DNA of 64,000 nucleotides from Streptomyces sp. 11x1 (GCF_032598905.1 NZ_CP122458.1:9139001-9203000), one strand, 5' to 3'. Shown: positions 50,636-59,310, counted from the first letter of the stretch. The notes: generated by a model not told the origin, from the sequence alone. Program-made: numbers and translations.

Positions 50636-50902
50636 GAAGAGCTGCGCGCCTTCCAGGTGGTGCACGCGACCGTCTTCGGTTTCCTGCTGGCCGCGCTGCG
50701 GCTGCACACCGTCTCCATCTGGCCCCTGGCGCTGCTCCACGCGCTGAGCAACTGGATCAACTCCAATAGCCCTGGTGAGCTCCCGGTGTGGTGGGAAGTC
50801 GCGCGCCTGCTGGCGCTCACTGGCTATGGCACCGTGCTCGTACGCTTGAGCACCCGGGAGCGTGCTCTGTCGCTCACGGCCTGTCGGCCGGATCCTGTGT
50901 GA
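50636..50902 (+). pseudogene. CPBP-family membrane protease, C-terminal fragment
   Basis: The frame starts within EELRAFQVVHATVFGFLLAA and continues LRLHTVSIWPLALLHALSNW and INSNSPGELPVW. This matches the second half of a CPBP/CAAX-type intramembrane protease (the H-x-x-x-N region LHALSNWIN). The N-terminal spans are missing and no start is present, so it is a remnant. Confidence 0.65.
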
Positions 50903-51017
50903 GTCGGCTGTCGGCCGTGAGGGGCGAAGCTCTCGGCCGACGCGAGCCGACCGCCGCCCGGACCTGACCGCGGACGGCGAGTCCAGAAGGAAAGTTCCGC
51001 GGTTGTCTGTGATTGTC

Positions 51018-51907
51018 ATGTCGCAAGGACTGCTTACCGCTCTGGTCGCGGCGGGCATCGGCGGGGTGCTGTATCTGGCGGACGCAGCGAGGGTGATCAG
51101 GCAGTACGAGCCGGGGGGTCGTACTGCGTTTCGGCCGCTTGATGGGCTCGGTCCGTGGGCGGGGGTTCACCATGGTCGTCCCCGGGATCGACCGGCTGCG
51201 CAAGGTGAACATGCAGATCGTCACGATGCCGGTGCCAGCACAGGACGGCATCAGCCGGGACAACGTGACCGAGCGGGTGGACGCGGTGATCTACTTCAAG
51301 GTCGTCGGCCCGGTGGACGCGATCATCCGCGTGGAGGACTACCGGTTCGCCGTCTCGCAGATGGCGCAGACCTCGCTGCGCTCGATCCTGGGCAAGTCCA
51401 ATCTCGACGAACTGCTGTCCAACCGGGAGAAGCTCAACCAGGGCCTGGAACTGATGATGGACAGTCCGGCCGTCGAGTGGGGCGTGACCATCGACCGGGT
51501 CGAGATCAAGGACGTTTCCCTGCCCGAGGGCATGAAGCGTTCCATGGCGGCAGGCGGAGGCCGACGGGGAACGGCGTTCCCGCCTGATCAACGCGGATGC
51601 CGAGCTGCAGGCGTCCAGGAAGCTCGTCCAGGCCGCTACGGCCATGTCCGAACAGCCCGTCGCCCTCCATCTGCGGCTCCTGCAGACCGTCGTGGCCGTG
51701 GCCGCCGAGAAGGACTCCACCCTGATCCAGCCCTTCCCCGTCGAACTCCTGCGCTTCCTCGAACGCGCCGGGGAACACCACCAGAACCAGATCCCACAGC
51801 CGTCCCGTCCGGCAACGACGCGGGGCACGGGCAGTCCGGCGGGCGGCGAGTCCGTGGTCTCTGCCCAGCCGTCTCTCGCGGGAGCGTCTGAGGCGGTGGC
51901 GAGCTGA
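51018..51907 (+). pseudogene. Slipin/stomatin-type SPFH protein with two frame breaks
   Basis: Three consecutive pieces in three frames make one slipin. The membrane anchor is MSQGLLTALVAAGIGGVLYL followed by RVIRQYEPG. The SPFH domain is VVLRFGRLMGSVRGRGFTMV, VPGIDRLRKVNMQIVTMPVP and NVTERVDAVIYFKVVGPVDA. The coiled-coil end is LINADAELQASRKLVQAATA and LRLLQTVVAVAAEKDSTLIQ. The first break is at the six-G run 51113-51118, where five G would keep the frame. The second is near 51545, where about two bases are missing. The product would be nonfunctional unless the breaks are sequencing errors. Confidence 0.8.
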
Positions 51908-52107
51908 CCGGCTGGCATCGCCGCGAGCGGCACCGACGCGCGGGACAAGCCCGCTCCGGTCGGCCACCGCCACCTGTGGCGATGGCCGACGTGCACTCGG
52001 CACCCACGGCACGGCCCTGGCTGGCCGGTGTTCGTGCGGACGAACCTGTCGCGAAGGGCGAAACTGGGAGCATGCCCGGCACCTCGCACACAGGGAGGTG
52101 GGTTGGA

Positions 52108-52443
52108 ATGGATGAGGGACCCGCGCTGTCACCTCACGAACGCAAGATCCTGGCGGACATCGAGCAGAGCCTGGACTCCGACGTCGAACTCCAGCGCACG
52201 CTGCGCACACGGTCCCGGCTGCACGCCATCGCGCGGCGTCCCCTCGCGGCGGGAATCCTGTGCACCCCGGCCGTGCTCTGCCTCGGTCTGCTGCTGGCCG
52301 CTGCGGCGACGTCGTCCCCCGTGCTGATCTGGTGTTTCGCCCTCGCCTGGGTGTCACTGCTCGCCGCCGCGGCGCTGTTCCTGCGGGGCTGGTACCGCAA
52401 CCGGAGAACACGTGAGGGCGGCACGCCTCCCGATCGGCGGTAG
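52108..52443 (+). CDS. DUF3040 small membrane protein
   Basis: This 111-residue protein starts MDEGPALSPHERKILADIEQ, the hallmark of DUF3040 proteins, followed by SLDSDVELQRTLRTR. Two membrane spans follow (PLAAGILCTPAVLCLGLLLA and VLIWCFALAWVSLLAAAALF) and then a basic tail. DUF3040 proteins are common in actinobacteria and of unknown function. The ATG at 52108 follows GGGAGGTGG. It appears complete, between two broken genes. Confidence 0.87.
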   Translation: MDEGPALSPHERKILADIEQSLDSDVELQRTLRTRSRLHAIARRPLAAGILCTPAVLCLGLLLAAAATSSPVLIWCFALAWVSLLAAAALFLRGWYRNRRTREGGTPPDRR

Positions 52444-52566
52444 CGGCACGCCTGCCGGTACGGCGCCGCTGTGCTCGGCGAGTCAACGGTGGCCCACGCG
52501 CAAGGAGCCCGTCAGAGCGCCCGCCGCGGCGGCGCCAGCGGGCGGGCAGTCGGAAGGCGCTGCGTC

Positions 52567-52827
52567 ATGACCAGTAAGGGGCAGGGTGCCGCGCCGCCGC
52601 CGTTTCTTGCGCTGCTGCCGGGATCCGAGCGCCGCTCCCTCGCCGAGATCCTGCGCGCGGAGACGTTCGGCGGGCTCGTCCTGCTGGCGGCGGCCCTCAT
52701 CGCGCTGGTGTGGGCGAACAGCCCGCTCGCCGACAGCTACGAATCACCCGCCTGGGCATACGCCGCAGAGAGCGCCTCGGCGGAGTCATCCACGAGTACC
52801 GACATACCGCCTGAACTGTATGGATGA
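52567..52827 (+). pseudogene. NhaA Na+/H+ antiporter, N-terminal fragment
   Basis: The ATG at 52567 opens [20 protein letters not shown] followed by [20 protein letters not shown] and PLADSYE, the N terminus of actinobacterial NhaA. After about 58 residues it leaves NhaA sequence and ends at 52827. Only the first membrane span remains, so it cannot function as an antiporter. Confidence 0.75.
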
Positions 52828-52878
52828 GGTAGTCGGCAGGCGCAACCGGGCACGGGTCCGCACGGTGAGGCAGTCGAG

Positions 52879-53193
52879 GTGACGCACACGTGGGAGCACG
52901 TGGAAGCGCGCCTCGGCCGGCTCACCCTCACGGCCGCCGCCGCGCTGGACGACCTCACCGGCGATGCCTGGGACACGGTGGATGAGCGGCTGCGATTCCT
53001 TGTGGCGAGGGTCGCGGCCTTGGCCGGACATGAACCTCAGCTGACCCGCTCCACCCTCTGTACGGAAGGGCCCGCACGGCTGGCCGTGCGGGCCCTTCCG
53101 TGTCATCCCGGCTTTGCGGACGCACACGCCCTAGGGGTAGTGCGTCCCGCCTCCCAGGTGGGAGACGAGTGGGAGATGATCATGGCGTGGTGA
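52879..53193 (+). CDS. Short hypothetical protein, possibly not expressed
   Basis: From a GTG at 52879 the first 50 codons look coding (THTWEHVEARLGRLTLTAAA, ALDDLTGDAWDTVDERLRFL, VARVAALAGHEP). The frame then runs through a strong terminator hairpin (53062-53101), which is unusual inside a gene. It may be the end of a decayed gene or a small gene whose true 3' end has been replaced. No family was recognised. Confidence 0.3.
   Translation: MTHTWEHVEARLGRLTLTAAAALDDLTGDAWDTVDERLRFLVARVAALAGHEPQLTRSTLCTEGPARLAVRALPCHPGFADAHALGVVRPASQVGDEWEMIMAW
53062..53101. terminator. Perfect 19-bp hairpin terminator
   Basis: ACGGAAGGGCCCGCACGGC and its exact complement are separated by TG. The hairpin is symmetrical and could work in both directions: for the remnant region on the left, and partly as insulation before uppP's downstream end at 53244. 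Confidence 0.8.
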
Positions 53194-53243
53194 TGCAGTC
53201 AGGCACTGGGAAATGCTAGATGGTGCTGCATGTGTGCACTGCC

Positions 53244-54119
53244 TCAGCCCCCGGACTCGCCCGCGTGAGGGCTCAGTACGCCCATGCTGACCAGCACAAT
53301 GATGAGGATGCCGAGCGCGATGCGGTAGTAGACGAACGGCATGAAGCTCTTGGTGGAGATGAACTTCATGAACCAGGCGATGACCGCGTAGCCGACGAAG
53401 AAGGCGATGACCGTGGCGAAGATCGTCGGGCCCCAGGAGACATGACCGCCCTCCATCGCGTCCTTGAGCTCGTAGCCGCCCGAGGCGATCACGGCCGGGA
53501 TGGCGAGGAGGAAGGAGTAGCGGGCCGCGGCCTCGCGCTTGTAGCCCATGAGGAGGCCACCGCTGATGGTGGCGCCGGAGCGGGAGACGCCGGGGATCAG
53601 GGCCATGGCCTGGCAGATGCCGAAGATCAGGCCGTCCTTGACGTTGAGCTGCTGGAGGGTCTTGCGCTCCTTCGCGGCCCGGTGCTTTCCGCCGGTCTCG
53701 TCGCGCGCGGCGAGCCGGTCCGCGACGCCCAGGACGATGCCCATCACGATCAGCATCGTCGCCGTGAGCCGCAGATCGCGGAACGGGCCCTCGATCTGGT
53801 CCTTGAGGGTCAACCCGAGGACACCGATCGGGATGGAGCCCACGATCACCAGCCAGCCCATCTGGGCGTCGTGGTCACTGCGCATCTCCTTGTTGAACAG
53901 GGAGCGGGACCACGCCGAGATGATGTTGACGATGTCCTTGCGGAAGTAGATGAGCACCGCCGCCTCGGTGCCGATCTGGGTGATCGCGGTGAAGGCCGCT
54001 CCCGGGTCCTCCCAGCCGGAGAAGGCTGCCGTCAGGCGCAGGTGCGCGCTGGAGGAGATGGGGAGGAATTCGGTCAGCCCCTGGACGAGTCCGAGGATGA
54101 GGGATTCAAACCAAGACAT
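53244..54119 (-). CDS. uppP: Undecaprenyl-diphosphatase
   Basis: This 291-residue membrane enzyme (BacA/UppP family) recycles the undecaprenyl carrier used in cell-wall synthesis and gives bacitracin tolerance. The conserved glutamate-rich motif is in LGLVQGLTEFLPISSSAHLR, and the second conserved region is ALIPGVSRSGATISGGLLMG; about eight spans are present. It starts at the ATG at 54119 and is intact. A truncated relative of its last 43 codons lies at 38364-38492. Confidence 0.95.
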   Translation of the reverse strand: MSWFESLILGLVQGLTEFLPISSSAHLRLTAAFSGWEDPGAAFTAITQIGTEAAVLIYFRKDIVNIISAWSRSLFNKEMRSDHDAQMGWLVIVGSIPIGVLGLTLKDQIEGPFRDLRLTATMLIVMGIVLGVADRLAARDETGGKHRAAKERKTLQQLNVKDGLIFGICQAMALIPGVSRSGATISGGLLMGYKREAAARYSFLLAIPAVIASGGYELKDAMEGGHVSWGPTIFATVIAFFVGYAVIAWFMKFISTKSFMPFVYYRIALGILIIVLVSMGVLSPHAGESGG

Positions 54120-54476
54120 GAAGTTACGTGGTCCAAGCGCTGATCGTGGAGGGCCGACGGAAGACGTGCCGCGCCGCGGGGCGGGTGATCACAGGTGCTG
54201 GGGGCAGCCTAGCGCCCCGTGGTGACGGGGCTGCCACAGGGGTTTGGCAGGGCCGGGCGGGGCCCGGGCGGAGGGTGTGCGGGGGACGGGTGGAGCGCGG
54301 GCGTTCCGAGGCGTGGAACGGCCGGATCCGCGGTGTTGACCAGTCACTATGTCCGCACATACTTTGCTGACGAGGGAAAGCGCTTGCCGTGTGAGGGTCG
54401 CCGTTCCGCCGGAACCCCCGCCACCAGGCGCCCGCCGCCGTCCGCTGTCACGTTCGATGGAGTGCTGATCACGTCC
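54120..54476. other. Divergent spacer between uppP and the oxidoreductase operon
   Basis: About 357 bases. The left half should carry the uppP promoter (minus strand), but none was recognised. The right half has the plus-strand promoter and palindrome described at 54336-54365. No small gene is supported. Confidence 0.45.
54336..54365 (+). promoter_or_regulatory. Operon promoter with a GntR-type palindrome
   Basis: TTGACC (54336-54341) and TACTTT (54360-54365) are 18 bases apart. The spacer and -10 box overlap the perfect inverted repeat TATGT-CCGC-ACATA (54348-54361), which fits the GT(N)AC pattern of GntR-family operators. The three-gene operon starting at 54477 would therefore be repressed until a sugar-like ligand appears. 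The regulator is not in the window. Confidence 0.6.
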
Positions 54477-55769
54477 ATGCCCACACCCAGCAACGACCCG
54501 AGCCCGACTCCGGACCAGCGACCCGACCGTCCCCCGGCCCCGCTGACCGGCCGCCGCGTCCGGGCCGCGATCGTCGGCATCGGCGCCATCGGCGGCGGCT
54601 CCCATCTGCCCGCGCTGGAGCGCCTCGCCGAGGAGGGCGAGACCGAGGTCGTCGCCGCCGTCGACATCGATGCCGAGGCCGTGGCCAAGTTCTGCGCCGA
54701 GCACGGCATCCCGCACGGCTACACCGATCTGGCCCGCATGCTGGCGGAGCAGCGGCCCGACCTGGTCAGCATCTGCACCCCGCCGACCCTGCACCGCGAC
54801 CAGACGATCGCCGCGCTGCGGGCCGGCGCCTGGGTGTGGTGCGAGAAGCCACCGGTACCGACGCTCGCCGACTTCGACGCGGTCGAGGCCGAGGAGGGCG
54901 CGGAGACCGGCGGACCGTACGCCTCGATCGTCTTCCAGCACCGCTTCGGTTCCGGCGCGCGGCACGTCCGCGAGCTGCTCGCCGAGGGGGGCCTCGGACG
55001 TCCGCTGGTCGCGCACTGCCAGACCACCTGGTATCGCGACACCGCCTACTACGCCGTCCCCTGGCGCGGCCGCTGGGCCACCGAGGGCGGCGGGCCCGCC
55101 ATGGGCCACGGCATCCACCAGATGGACCTGCTGCTCGACCTGCTCGGCCCGTGGAGCGAGGTCCGGGCCATGGCCGGCCGGCTGGTCCACGACGTGGAGA
55201 CCGAGGACGTCTCCACGGCCCTCGTCCGCTTCGAGAGCGGCGCCCTGGCCACCGTCGTCAACAGCGTCCTCAGCCCCGACGAGGTCAGCCGCATCCGCAT
55301 CGACTGCGAGCGCGCCACCGTCGAGCTGACCCATCTGTACGGCCACTCCAACGCCGACTGGTCCGTCACCCCCGCCCCCGGCACCTCCGAGGCGGACGCG
55401 GCGGCCTGGCGGGACTTCGGCGCGGACGTGCCCAGCTCACACCTCGCCCAGCTGCGCGAACTCGTGGCGAGCATGCGCGCGGGCGAACGGCCGCGCAGCA
55501 GCGGCGCCGACGGACGGACGAGCCTGGAGCTGATCGCCGCCCTCTACAAGTCGGCCTTCACGGACGCGACCGTACGGCGTGGCGAGATCGGCCCCGGGGA
55601 CCCGTACTACACGGCCATGCACGGAGGCGCCCCCGGCTGGGCACCCGGAACCGTCCGGGGGCCCGCCGACGCGAGCCCCGCAGCTACGAGCCCTGCCGGT
55701 ACGAGCCCTGCCGGTACGAGCACCGTCGGCACCAGCGCCGCCGGCACGAGTGAGGAGATCACCGCATGA
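54477..55769 (+). CDS. Gfo/Idh/MocA-family oxidoreductase
   Basis: This 430-residue protein is a NAD(P)-dependent sugar-type oxidoreductase. Its Rossmann domain is VRAAIVGIGAIGGGSHLPAL, with ADLVSICTPP-like RPDLVSICTPPTLHRDQTIA and the EKP motif WCEKPPVPTLADFDAVEAEE. The second domain has the GGGPAMGHGIHQMDLLLDLL motif with the catalytic-type histidine. The last 40 residues are a Ala/Thr/Ser/Gly repeat tail (ATSPAGTSPAGTSTVGTSAA). The ATG at 54477 is used here; an in-frame GTG at 54462 is possible. Its stop overlaps the next gene by 4 bases (ATGA). Confidence 0.88.
   Translation: MPTPSNDPSPTPDQRPDRPPAPLTGRRVRAAIVGIGAIGGGSHLPALERLAEEGETEVVAAVDIDAEAVAKFCAEHGIPHGYTDLARMLAEQRPDLVSICTPPTLHRDQTIAALRAGAWVWCEKPPVPTLADFDAVEAEEGAETGGPYASIVFQHRFGSGARHVRELLAEGGLGRPLVAHCQTTWYRDTAYYAVPWRGRWATEGGGPAMGHGIHQMDLLLDLLGPWSEVRAMAGRLVHDVETEDVSTALVRFESGALATVVNSVLSPDEVSRIRIDCERATVELTHLYGHSNADWSVTPAPGTSEADAAAWRDFGADVPSSHLAQLRELVASMRAGERPRSSGADGRTSLELIAALYKSAFTDATVRRGEIGPGDPYYTAMHGGAPGWAPGTVRGPADASPAATSPAGTSPAGTSTVGTSAAGTSEEITA
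55682..55750 (+). repeat. Short tandem repeats in the oxidoreductase 3' end
   Basis: Units of about 15 bases (CCCTGCCGGTACGAG and variants) recur four to five times and encode the (A/S)PAGTS tail. The copies are in frame. The number of units could vary between strains. Confidence 0.6.
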
Positions 55770-56701
55770 CCTTCCACGACGGGCTGCGCGTGGTCCACGC
55801 ACACGGCGACCGGATCACGGTCACCGAACCCGCCACGGGCGTCGAGTTGTTGAGCTACGTCTACCGGCCGGAGGCGGACTGGGAGGCCCCGAAGCCGTAT
55901 CTGCACCCGATCCGGACGCTGGCCGGGGACGTCGTCACCGACTTCCGGCCCAACGACCACCGCTGGCACAAGGGTCTGCAGCTGACGGCCTCGCACCTGT
56001 CGGGCCAGAACCTGTGGGGCGGCAACTCGTACGTCCACGGGGAGGGGTATCTGCCGATCCCGGAGCGGGTCGGCTCGATGGCGCACGTCGGCTTCGACGT
56101 CGTCGAGTCGGACGGCGAGCGGGTCGTGATCGCCGAGCGGCTGACCTGGCACCCGTACACCGGGGAGCTGTGGGCGGAAGAGGAGCGCCGGATCGAGATC
56201 CACGACGTGGACACCGAGTCCGGATCGTGGGCCCTGACCTGGACGAGCGCGATCACCAACCGACGGGACGAGCCACTGGTGTTCGGGAGCCCGACCACCG
56301 CGGGGCGCGAGATGGCCGGCTACACCGGTCTGTTCTGGCGCGGCCCGCGTGCCTTCCGCGACGGGCGGATCATCGGGCCCGACGCGGAGGGGCCCGGACT
56401 GATGGGCGAGCAGGCGCCCTGGCTGGCGTACTCGGGCGAGCACGACGGCACCGACGGCCACGCCACGCTCGTCTTCGCGCACGCCCCCGAGAACGACCAC
56501 ACGGGTGCCGAGGGCGCCCATCCGGCGCACTGGTTCGTCCGCAACGAGCCGTTCGCCGCCGTCGCCCCCTCCTGGGCGTTCTTCGAGGAGCTGGAGCTGG
56601 CTCCCGGCGAGACGCTCACCCGCCGTTACCGCGTAGTCGTGGCGGACGGTTCCTGGGAGCGGGAGGAGATCGCCAAGTACCTGGAGGCGCACCCGTGGTG
56701 A
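55766..56701 (+). CDS. DUF6807 (PmoA-like) family protein
   Basis: This 311-residue protein of the PmoA/DUF6807 family contains LLSYVYRPEADWEAPKPYLH, PNDHRWHKGLQLTASHLSGQ, NLWGGNSYVHGEGY, TNRRDEPLVFGSPTTAGREM and AHWFVRNEPFAAVAPSWAFF. The name derives from distant similarity; the family is usually found with sugar oxidoreductases and likely acts on a carbohydrate, not methane. The ATG overlaps the upstream stop and the end overlaps the downstream GTG, so all three genes are coupled. The cytoplasmic location is inferred from the lack of a signal peptide. Confidence 0.87.
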   Translation: MTFHDGLRVVHAHGDRITVTEPATGVELLSYVYRPEADWEAPKPYLHPIRTLAGDVVTDFRPNDHRWHKGLQLTASHLSGQNLWGGNSYVHGEGYLPIPERVGSMAHVGFDVVESDGERVVIAERLTWHPYTGELWAEEERRIEIHDVDTESGSWALTWTSAITNRRDEPLVFGSPTTAGREMAGYTGLFWRGPRAFRDGRIIGPDAEGPGLMGEQAPWLAYSGEHDGTDGHATLVFAHAPENDHTGAEGAHPAHWFVRNEPFAAVAPSWAFFEELELAPGETLTRRYRVVVADGSWEREEIAKYLEAHPW

Positions 56702-57408
56702 GCGGCTACGAGGGACTGCCGGGCGGGGTCGCCCTGTCGCACCTGTCCGTGTACGACTGGCCCGCGGCGGACGGGGTCTGCGGCGGCACCCCCCATATGC
56801 ATCTGACCTGCTCGGAGGCGTACGTCGTCACCGGCGGGCGCGGCGCCGTGCAGACGTTGACGACCTCGGGGTACGAGGTCACGCCGCTGGCGCCGGGGAC
56901 GGTCGCCTGGTTCACGCCGGGCACCATCCACCGGCTGGTCAACGAGGACGAGCTGCGCATCACCGTCCTCATGCAGAACAACGGGCTCCCGGAGGCGGGC
57001 GACGCGGTCCTCACGCTGCCCCCGGAGTACCTGACCGATCCGGAGACGTACGCCGCGGCCACCCGTATCCCGCCGGACGCGCCGGAGGAGGAGCGGGAGC
57101 GGGGCGCGCGGGCCCGGCGCGACCTGGCCCTGGAGGGCTACCGGGCGCTGCGCGACGCGTCCGGGCCCGAGCCGCTCGCCGCGTTCCACCGGGCCGCCGC
57201 CGCGCTCGTGCGGCCCCGGCTGGCGGATTGGCGGGCGAGGTGGGAGCGGGGGGCGCGGGCCGCTGCCGCGGCGACCGGGGATCAGCTGGGCCGGCTGGAG
57301 CGGGGGGACGTGTCGCATCTGGCCGAGGCCGGGGTGTGGGCCGAAGAGCCTGCGGTGCGTGGGAAGTTCGGGATGTGTGGGCGGTTGGACGTCTACACGG
57401 GGGACTGA
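56698..57408 (+). CDS. Cupin-domain protein
   Basis: This 236-residue protein starts at a GTG overlapping the previous TGA (56698-56701). The N-terminal half is a cupin barrel with metal ligands in TPHMHLTCSEAYVVTGGRGA and PGTVAWFTPGTIHRLVNEDE. The C-terminal half is helical (ARRDLALEGYRALRDASGPE and WERGARAAAAATGDQLGRLE). In this context it is probably a sugar isomerase, epimerase or binding partner for the pathway run by the two genes upstream. Confidence 0.87.
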   Translation: MSGYEGLPGGVALSHLSVYDWPAADGVCGGTPHMHLTCSEAYVVTGGRGAVQTLTTSGYEVTPLAPGTVAWFTPGTIHRLVNEDELRITVLMQNNGLPEAGDAVLTLPPEYLTDPETYAAATRIPPDAPEEERERGARARRDLALEGYRALRDASGPEPLAAFHRAAAALVRPRLADWRARWERGARAAAAATGDQLGRLERGDVSHLAEAGVWAEEPAVRGKFGMCGRLDVYTGD

Positions 57409-57465
57409 GGGGCGCCTCGGAGCTCGGGGGGAACTGAGGTGTGGCGGCTGCGGGTTGTTCGTGGC

Positions 57466-57500
57466 TTGTCGCGCAGTTCCCCGCGCCCCTTCAGGGCGCT
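57466..57500. repeat. Streptomyces intergenic repeat (copy 2)
   Basis: GTCGCGCAGTTCCCCGCGCC followed by CCTTCAGGGCGC, between the ends of the convergent cupin and HxlR genes. It probably acts as a two-way terminator. Confidence 0.65.
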
Positions 57501-57516
57501 TGTGTGAGCCGGGGCG

Positions 57517-57987
57517 TCACGGTGCCGTCGGGCCCTTCACCGACCAGCCCGGGGTCTGGGGGTGGGCCCTGAGGTCCTCGTGGTGGACCTCTGTGCCGCA
57601 GGCCGTGCAGGTGACCGCCGGGACCAGGGTCTTGCCGCAGGCGTGCTCGATCACCATGGGGCGGTCGTCGGCCGTGCGGAGGTGGCGGTCGCCCCACGCC
57701 ATGAGGGTCATCAGGACCGGCTCCAGTTCGAGTCCCGCCCGGGTGGGCCGGTACTCGAAGCGCTGGGGGCGCTCGTTGTAGACGTGCTTGGCCAGGACGC
57801 CCGCGTCCACCAGGCGCCTCAGCCGGGTCGCCAGCACGTCGCGTGGCGCCCCGATGTTGCGGACCAGTTGGTCGAAGCGGCCGTTGCCGAGGCAGACCTC
57901 GCGCAGGACCAGCAGGGAGTACTTCTCGCCGACGATCGCCAGGGTGTCGGCGATGGAGCAGGGGCGCGGATCTCCGGAGGCGGGCAT
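57517..57987 (-). CDS. HxlR-type winged-helix transcriptional regulator
   Basis: This 156-residue protein contains CSIADTLAIVGEKYSLLVLR, the pattern RFDQLVRNIGAPRDVLATRL, LVDAGVLAKHVYNERPQRFE and YRPTRAGLELEPVLMTLMAW. It has the short cysteine near the N terminus typical of HxlR regulators that sense oxidants or electrophiles. A C-terminal extension has CTACGTEVHHEDL, with two cysteines and two histidines that could bind metal. It diverges from the thiolase gene and probably controls it through the site at 58009-58046. Confidence 0.88.
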   Translation of the reverse strand: MPASGDPRPCSIADTLAIVGEKYSLLVLREVCLGNGRFDQLVRNIGAPRDVLATRLRRLVDAGVLAKHVYNERPQRFEYRPTRAGLELEPVLMTLMAWGDRHLRTADDRPMVIEHACGKTLVPAVTCTACGTEVHHEDLRAHPQTPGWSVKGPTAP

Positions 57988-58008
57988 GCGCCCAGTCTAG
58001 GGGAGGGT

Positions 58009-58046
58009 TTGATTTTCCAACTTCCAGGACTATGGTGAGTTTGGAA
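58009..58046 (+). promoter_or_regulatory. Thiolase promoter with an HxlR operator-like repeat
   Basis: TTGATT (58009-58014) and TATGGT (58031-58036) are 16 bases apart. TTCCAA (58015-58020) and TTGGAA (58041-58046) form an inverted repeat around the -10 region. The spacing and the divergent HxlR gene suggest a regulated promoter. Confidence 0.5.
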
Positions 58047-58093
58047 TTCCTACTCACCGGTGGTTCTCCCTGATGGCCGTGGAGGTTCGACCC

Positions 58094-59263
58094 ATGCGTG
58101 ACGCCGTGATCGTCGAAGCCGTACGCACGCCCCTGGGCAGAGGGAAGCCGAACGGCGCCCTCGCCCATGTCCACCCCGTCCAACTCCTCGCCCACACCCT
58201 GCGCGCCCTCGTCGACCGCTCCGGCGTCGATCCGGCGCTGATCGACGACGTCATCGGCGGCACCGTCGGCCAAGTGGGCGAGCAGGCCATGAACACCACC
58301 CGCTACGCCGTCCTCGCGGCCGGCTTCCCGGAGACGGTCCCCGCGACCACGGTCGACCGGCAGTGCGGCTCCTCCCAGCAGGCCGTGCACTTCGCGGCCC
58401 AGGGTGTCATGTCGGGGGCGTACGACCTGGTGGTCGCCTGCGGGGTCGAGTCGATGAGCCGGGTGCCGATGTGGACCAACGTGCCGCCCGGCACGGACCC
58501 CTTCGGGCCGGGGGTCGCCGCGCGCTACCCCGAGGGGCTCGTGCCCCAGGGCATCAGCGCCGAGCTGATCGCCGCGAAGTGGTCGATCGGGCGGGAGCGG
58601 ATGGACGAGTTCGCGGTGTCGTCCCATCTCCGGGCCGCGGCAGCCTGGGAGGGCGGCCTCTTCGACGCCGAGGTCGCGCCGCTGGACGGGGTGACCCGCG
58701 ACGAGTGCGTCCGGCCCGGCAGCACGACCGAGATCCTGGCCGGACTCAGGCCCGCCTACCACGACCCCGCCTTCGCCGAGCGGTTCCCGCAGATCGAGTG
58801 GAACATCACCGCGGGGAACGCCAGCCCCGTCAACGACGGGGCGTCGGCCGTCCTCGTCACCTCCGGTGAGACGGCGGCGCGGCTGGGGCTGCGCCCCCTC
58901 GCCCGGCTGCACTCCTTCGCCGTCACCGGCTCCGATCCGCTGCTGATGCTCACGGGGGTCGTCCCCGCCACCGAGAAGGTGCTGCGCCGCGCGGGGCTGG
59001 GCCTCGACGACATCGATCTCTTCGAGGTCAACGAGGCGTTCGCCAGTGTGGTGCTCGCCTGGCAGCAGGAGACGGGGGCCGACCTGGACAAGGTCAACGT
59101 CCACGGCGGTGCCGTCGCGCTGGGGCATCCGCTGGGGGCCAGCGGCACCCGGCTGACGACGACGCTGGTGCACGCGATGCGGGAGCGCGGCGCTCGCCAT
59201 GCGTTGCAGACCATGTGCGAGGCGGGTGGGCTGGCCAACGCGATGGTGCTGGAGGCGGTTTGA
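58094..59263 (+). CDS. Thiolase-family acetyl-CoA acyltransferase
   Basis: This 389-residue thiolase has the acyl-accepting cysteine in VDRQCGSSQQAVHFAA, GNASPVNDGASAVLVTS, EVNEAFASVVLAWQ with NEAF, and the C-terminal catalytic patch GGAVALGHPLGASGTRL. The second catalytic cysteine is in TMCEAGGLANAMVLE. Such enzymes do the last step of fatty-acid beta-oxidation or form acetoacetyl-CoA. The ATG at 58094 follows GGAGGT by 7 bases; an earlier in-frame start at 58073 is unlikely. It diverges from the HxlR regulator. Confidence 0.92.
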   Translation: MRDAVIVEAVRTPLGRGKPNGALAHVHPVQLLAHTLRALVDRSGVDPALIDDVIGGTVGQVGEQAMNTTRYAVLAAGFPETVPATTVDRQCGSSQQAVHFAAQGVMSGAYDLVVACGVESMSRVPMWTNVPPGTDPFGPGVAARYPEGLVPQGISAELIAAKWSIGRERMDEFAVSSHLRAAAAWEGGLFDAEVAPLDGVTRDECVRPGSTTEILAGLRPAYHDPAFAERFPQIEWNITAGNASPVNDGASAVLVTSGETAARLGLRPLARLHSFAVTGSDPLLMLTGVVPATEKVLRRAGLGLDDIDLFEVNEAFASVVLAWQQETGADLDKVNVHGGAVALGHPLGASGTRLTTTLVHAMRERGARHALQTMCEAGGLANAMVLEAV

Positions 59264-59310
59264 GGTGGGGGTCGATCGGGTCGGGGGGCGAGTGCGGGTG
59301 GGTGGGGGCT

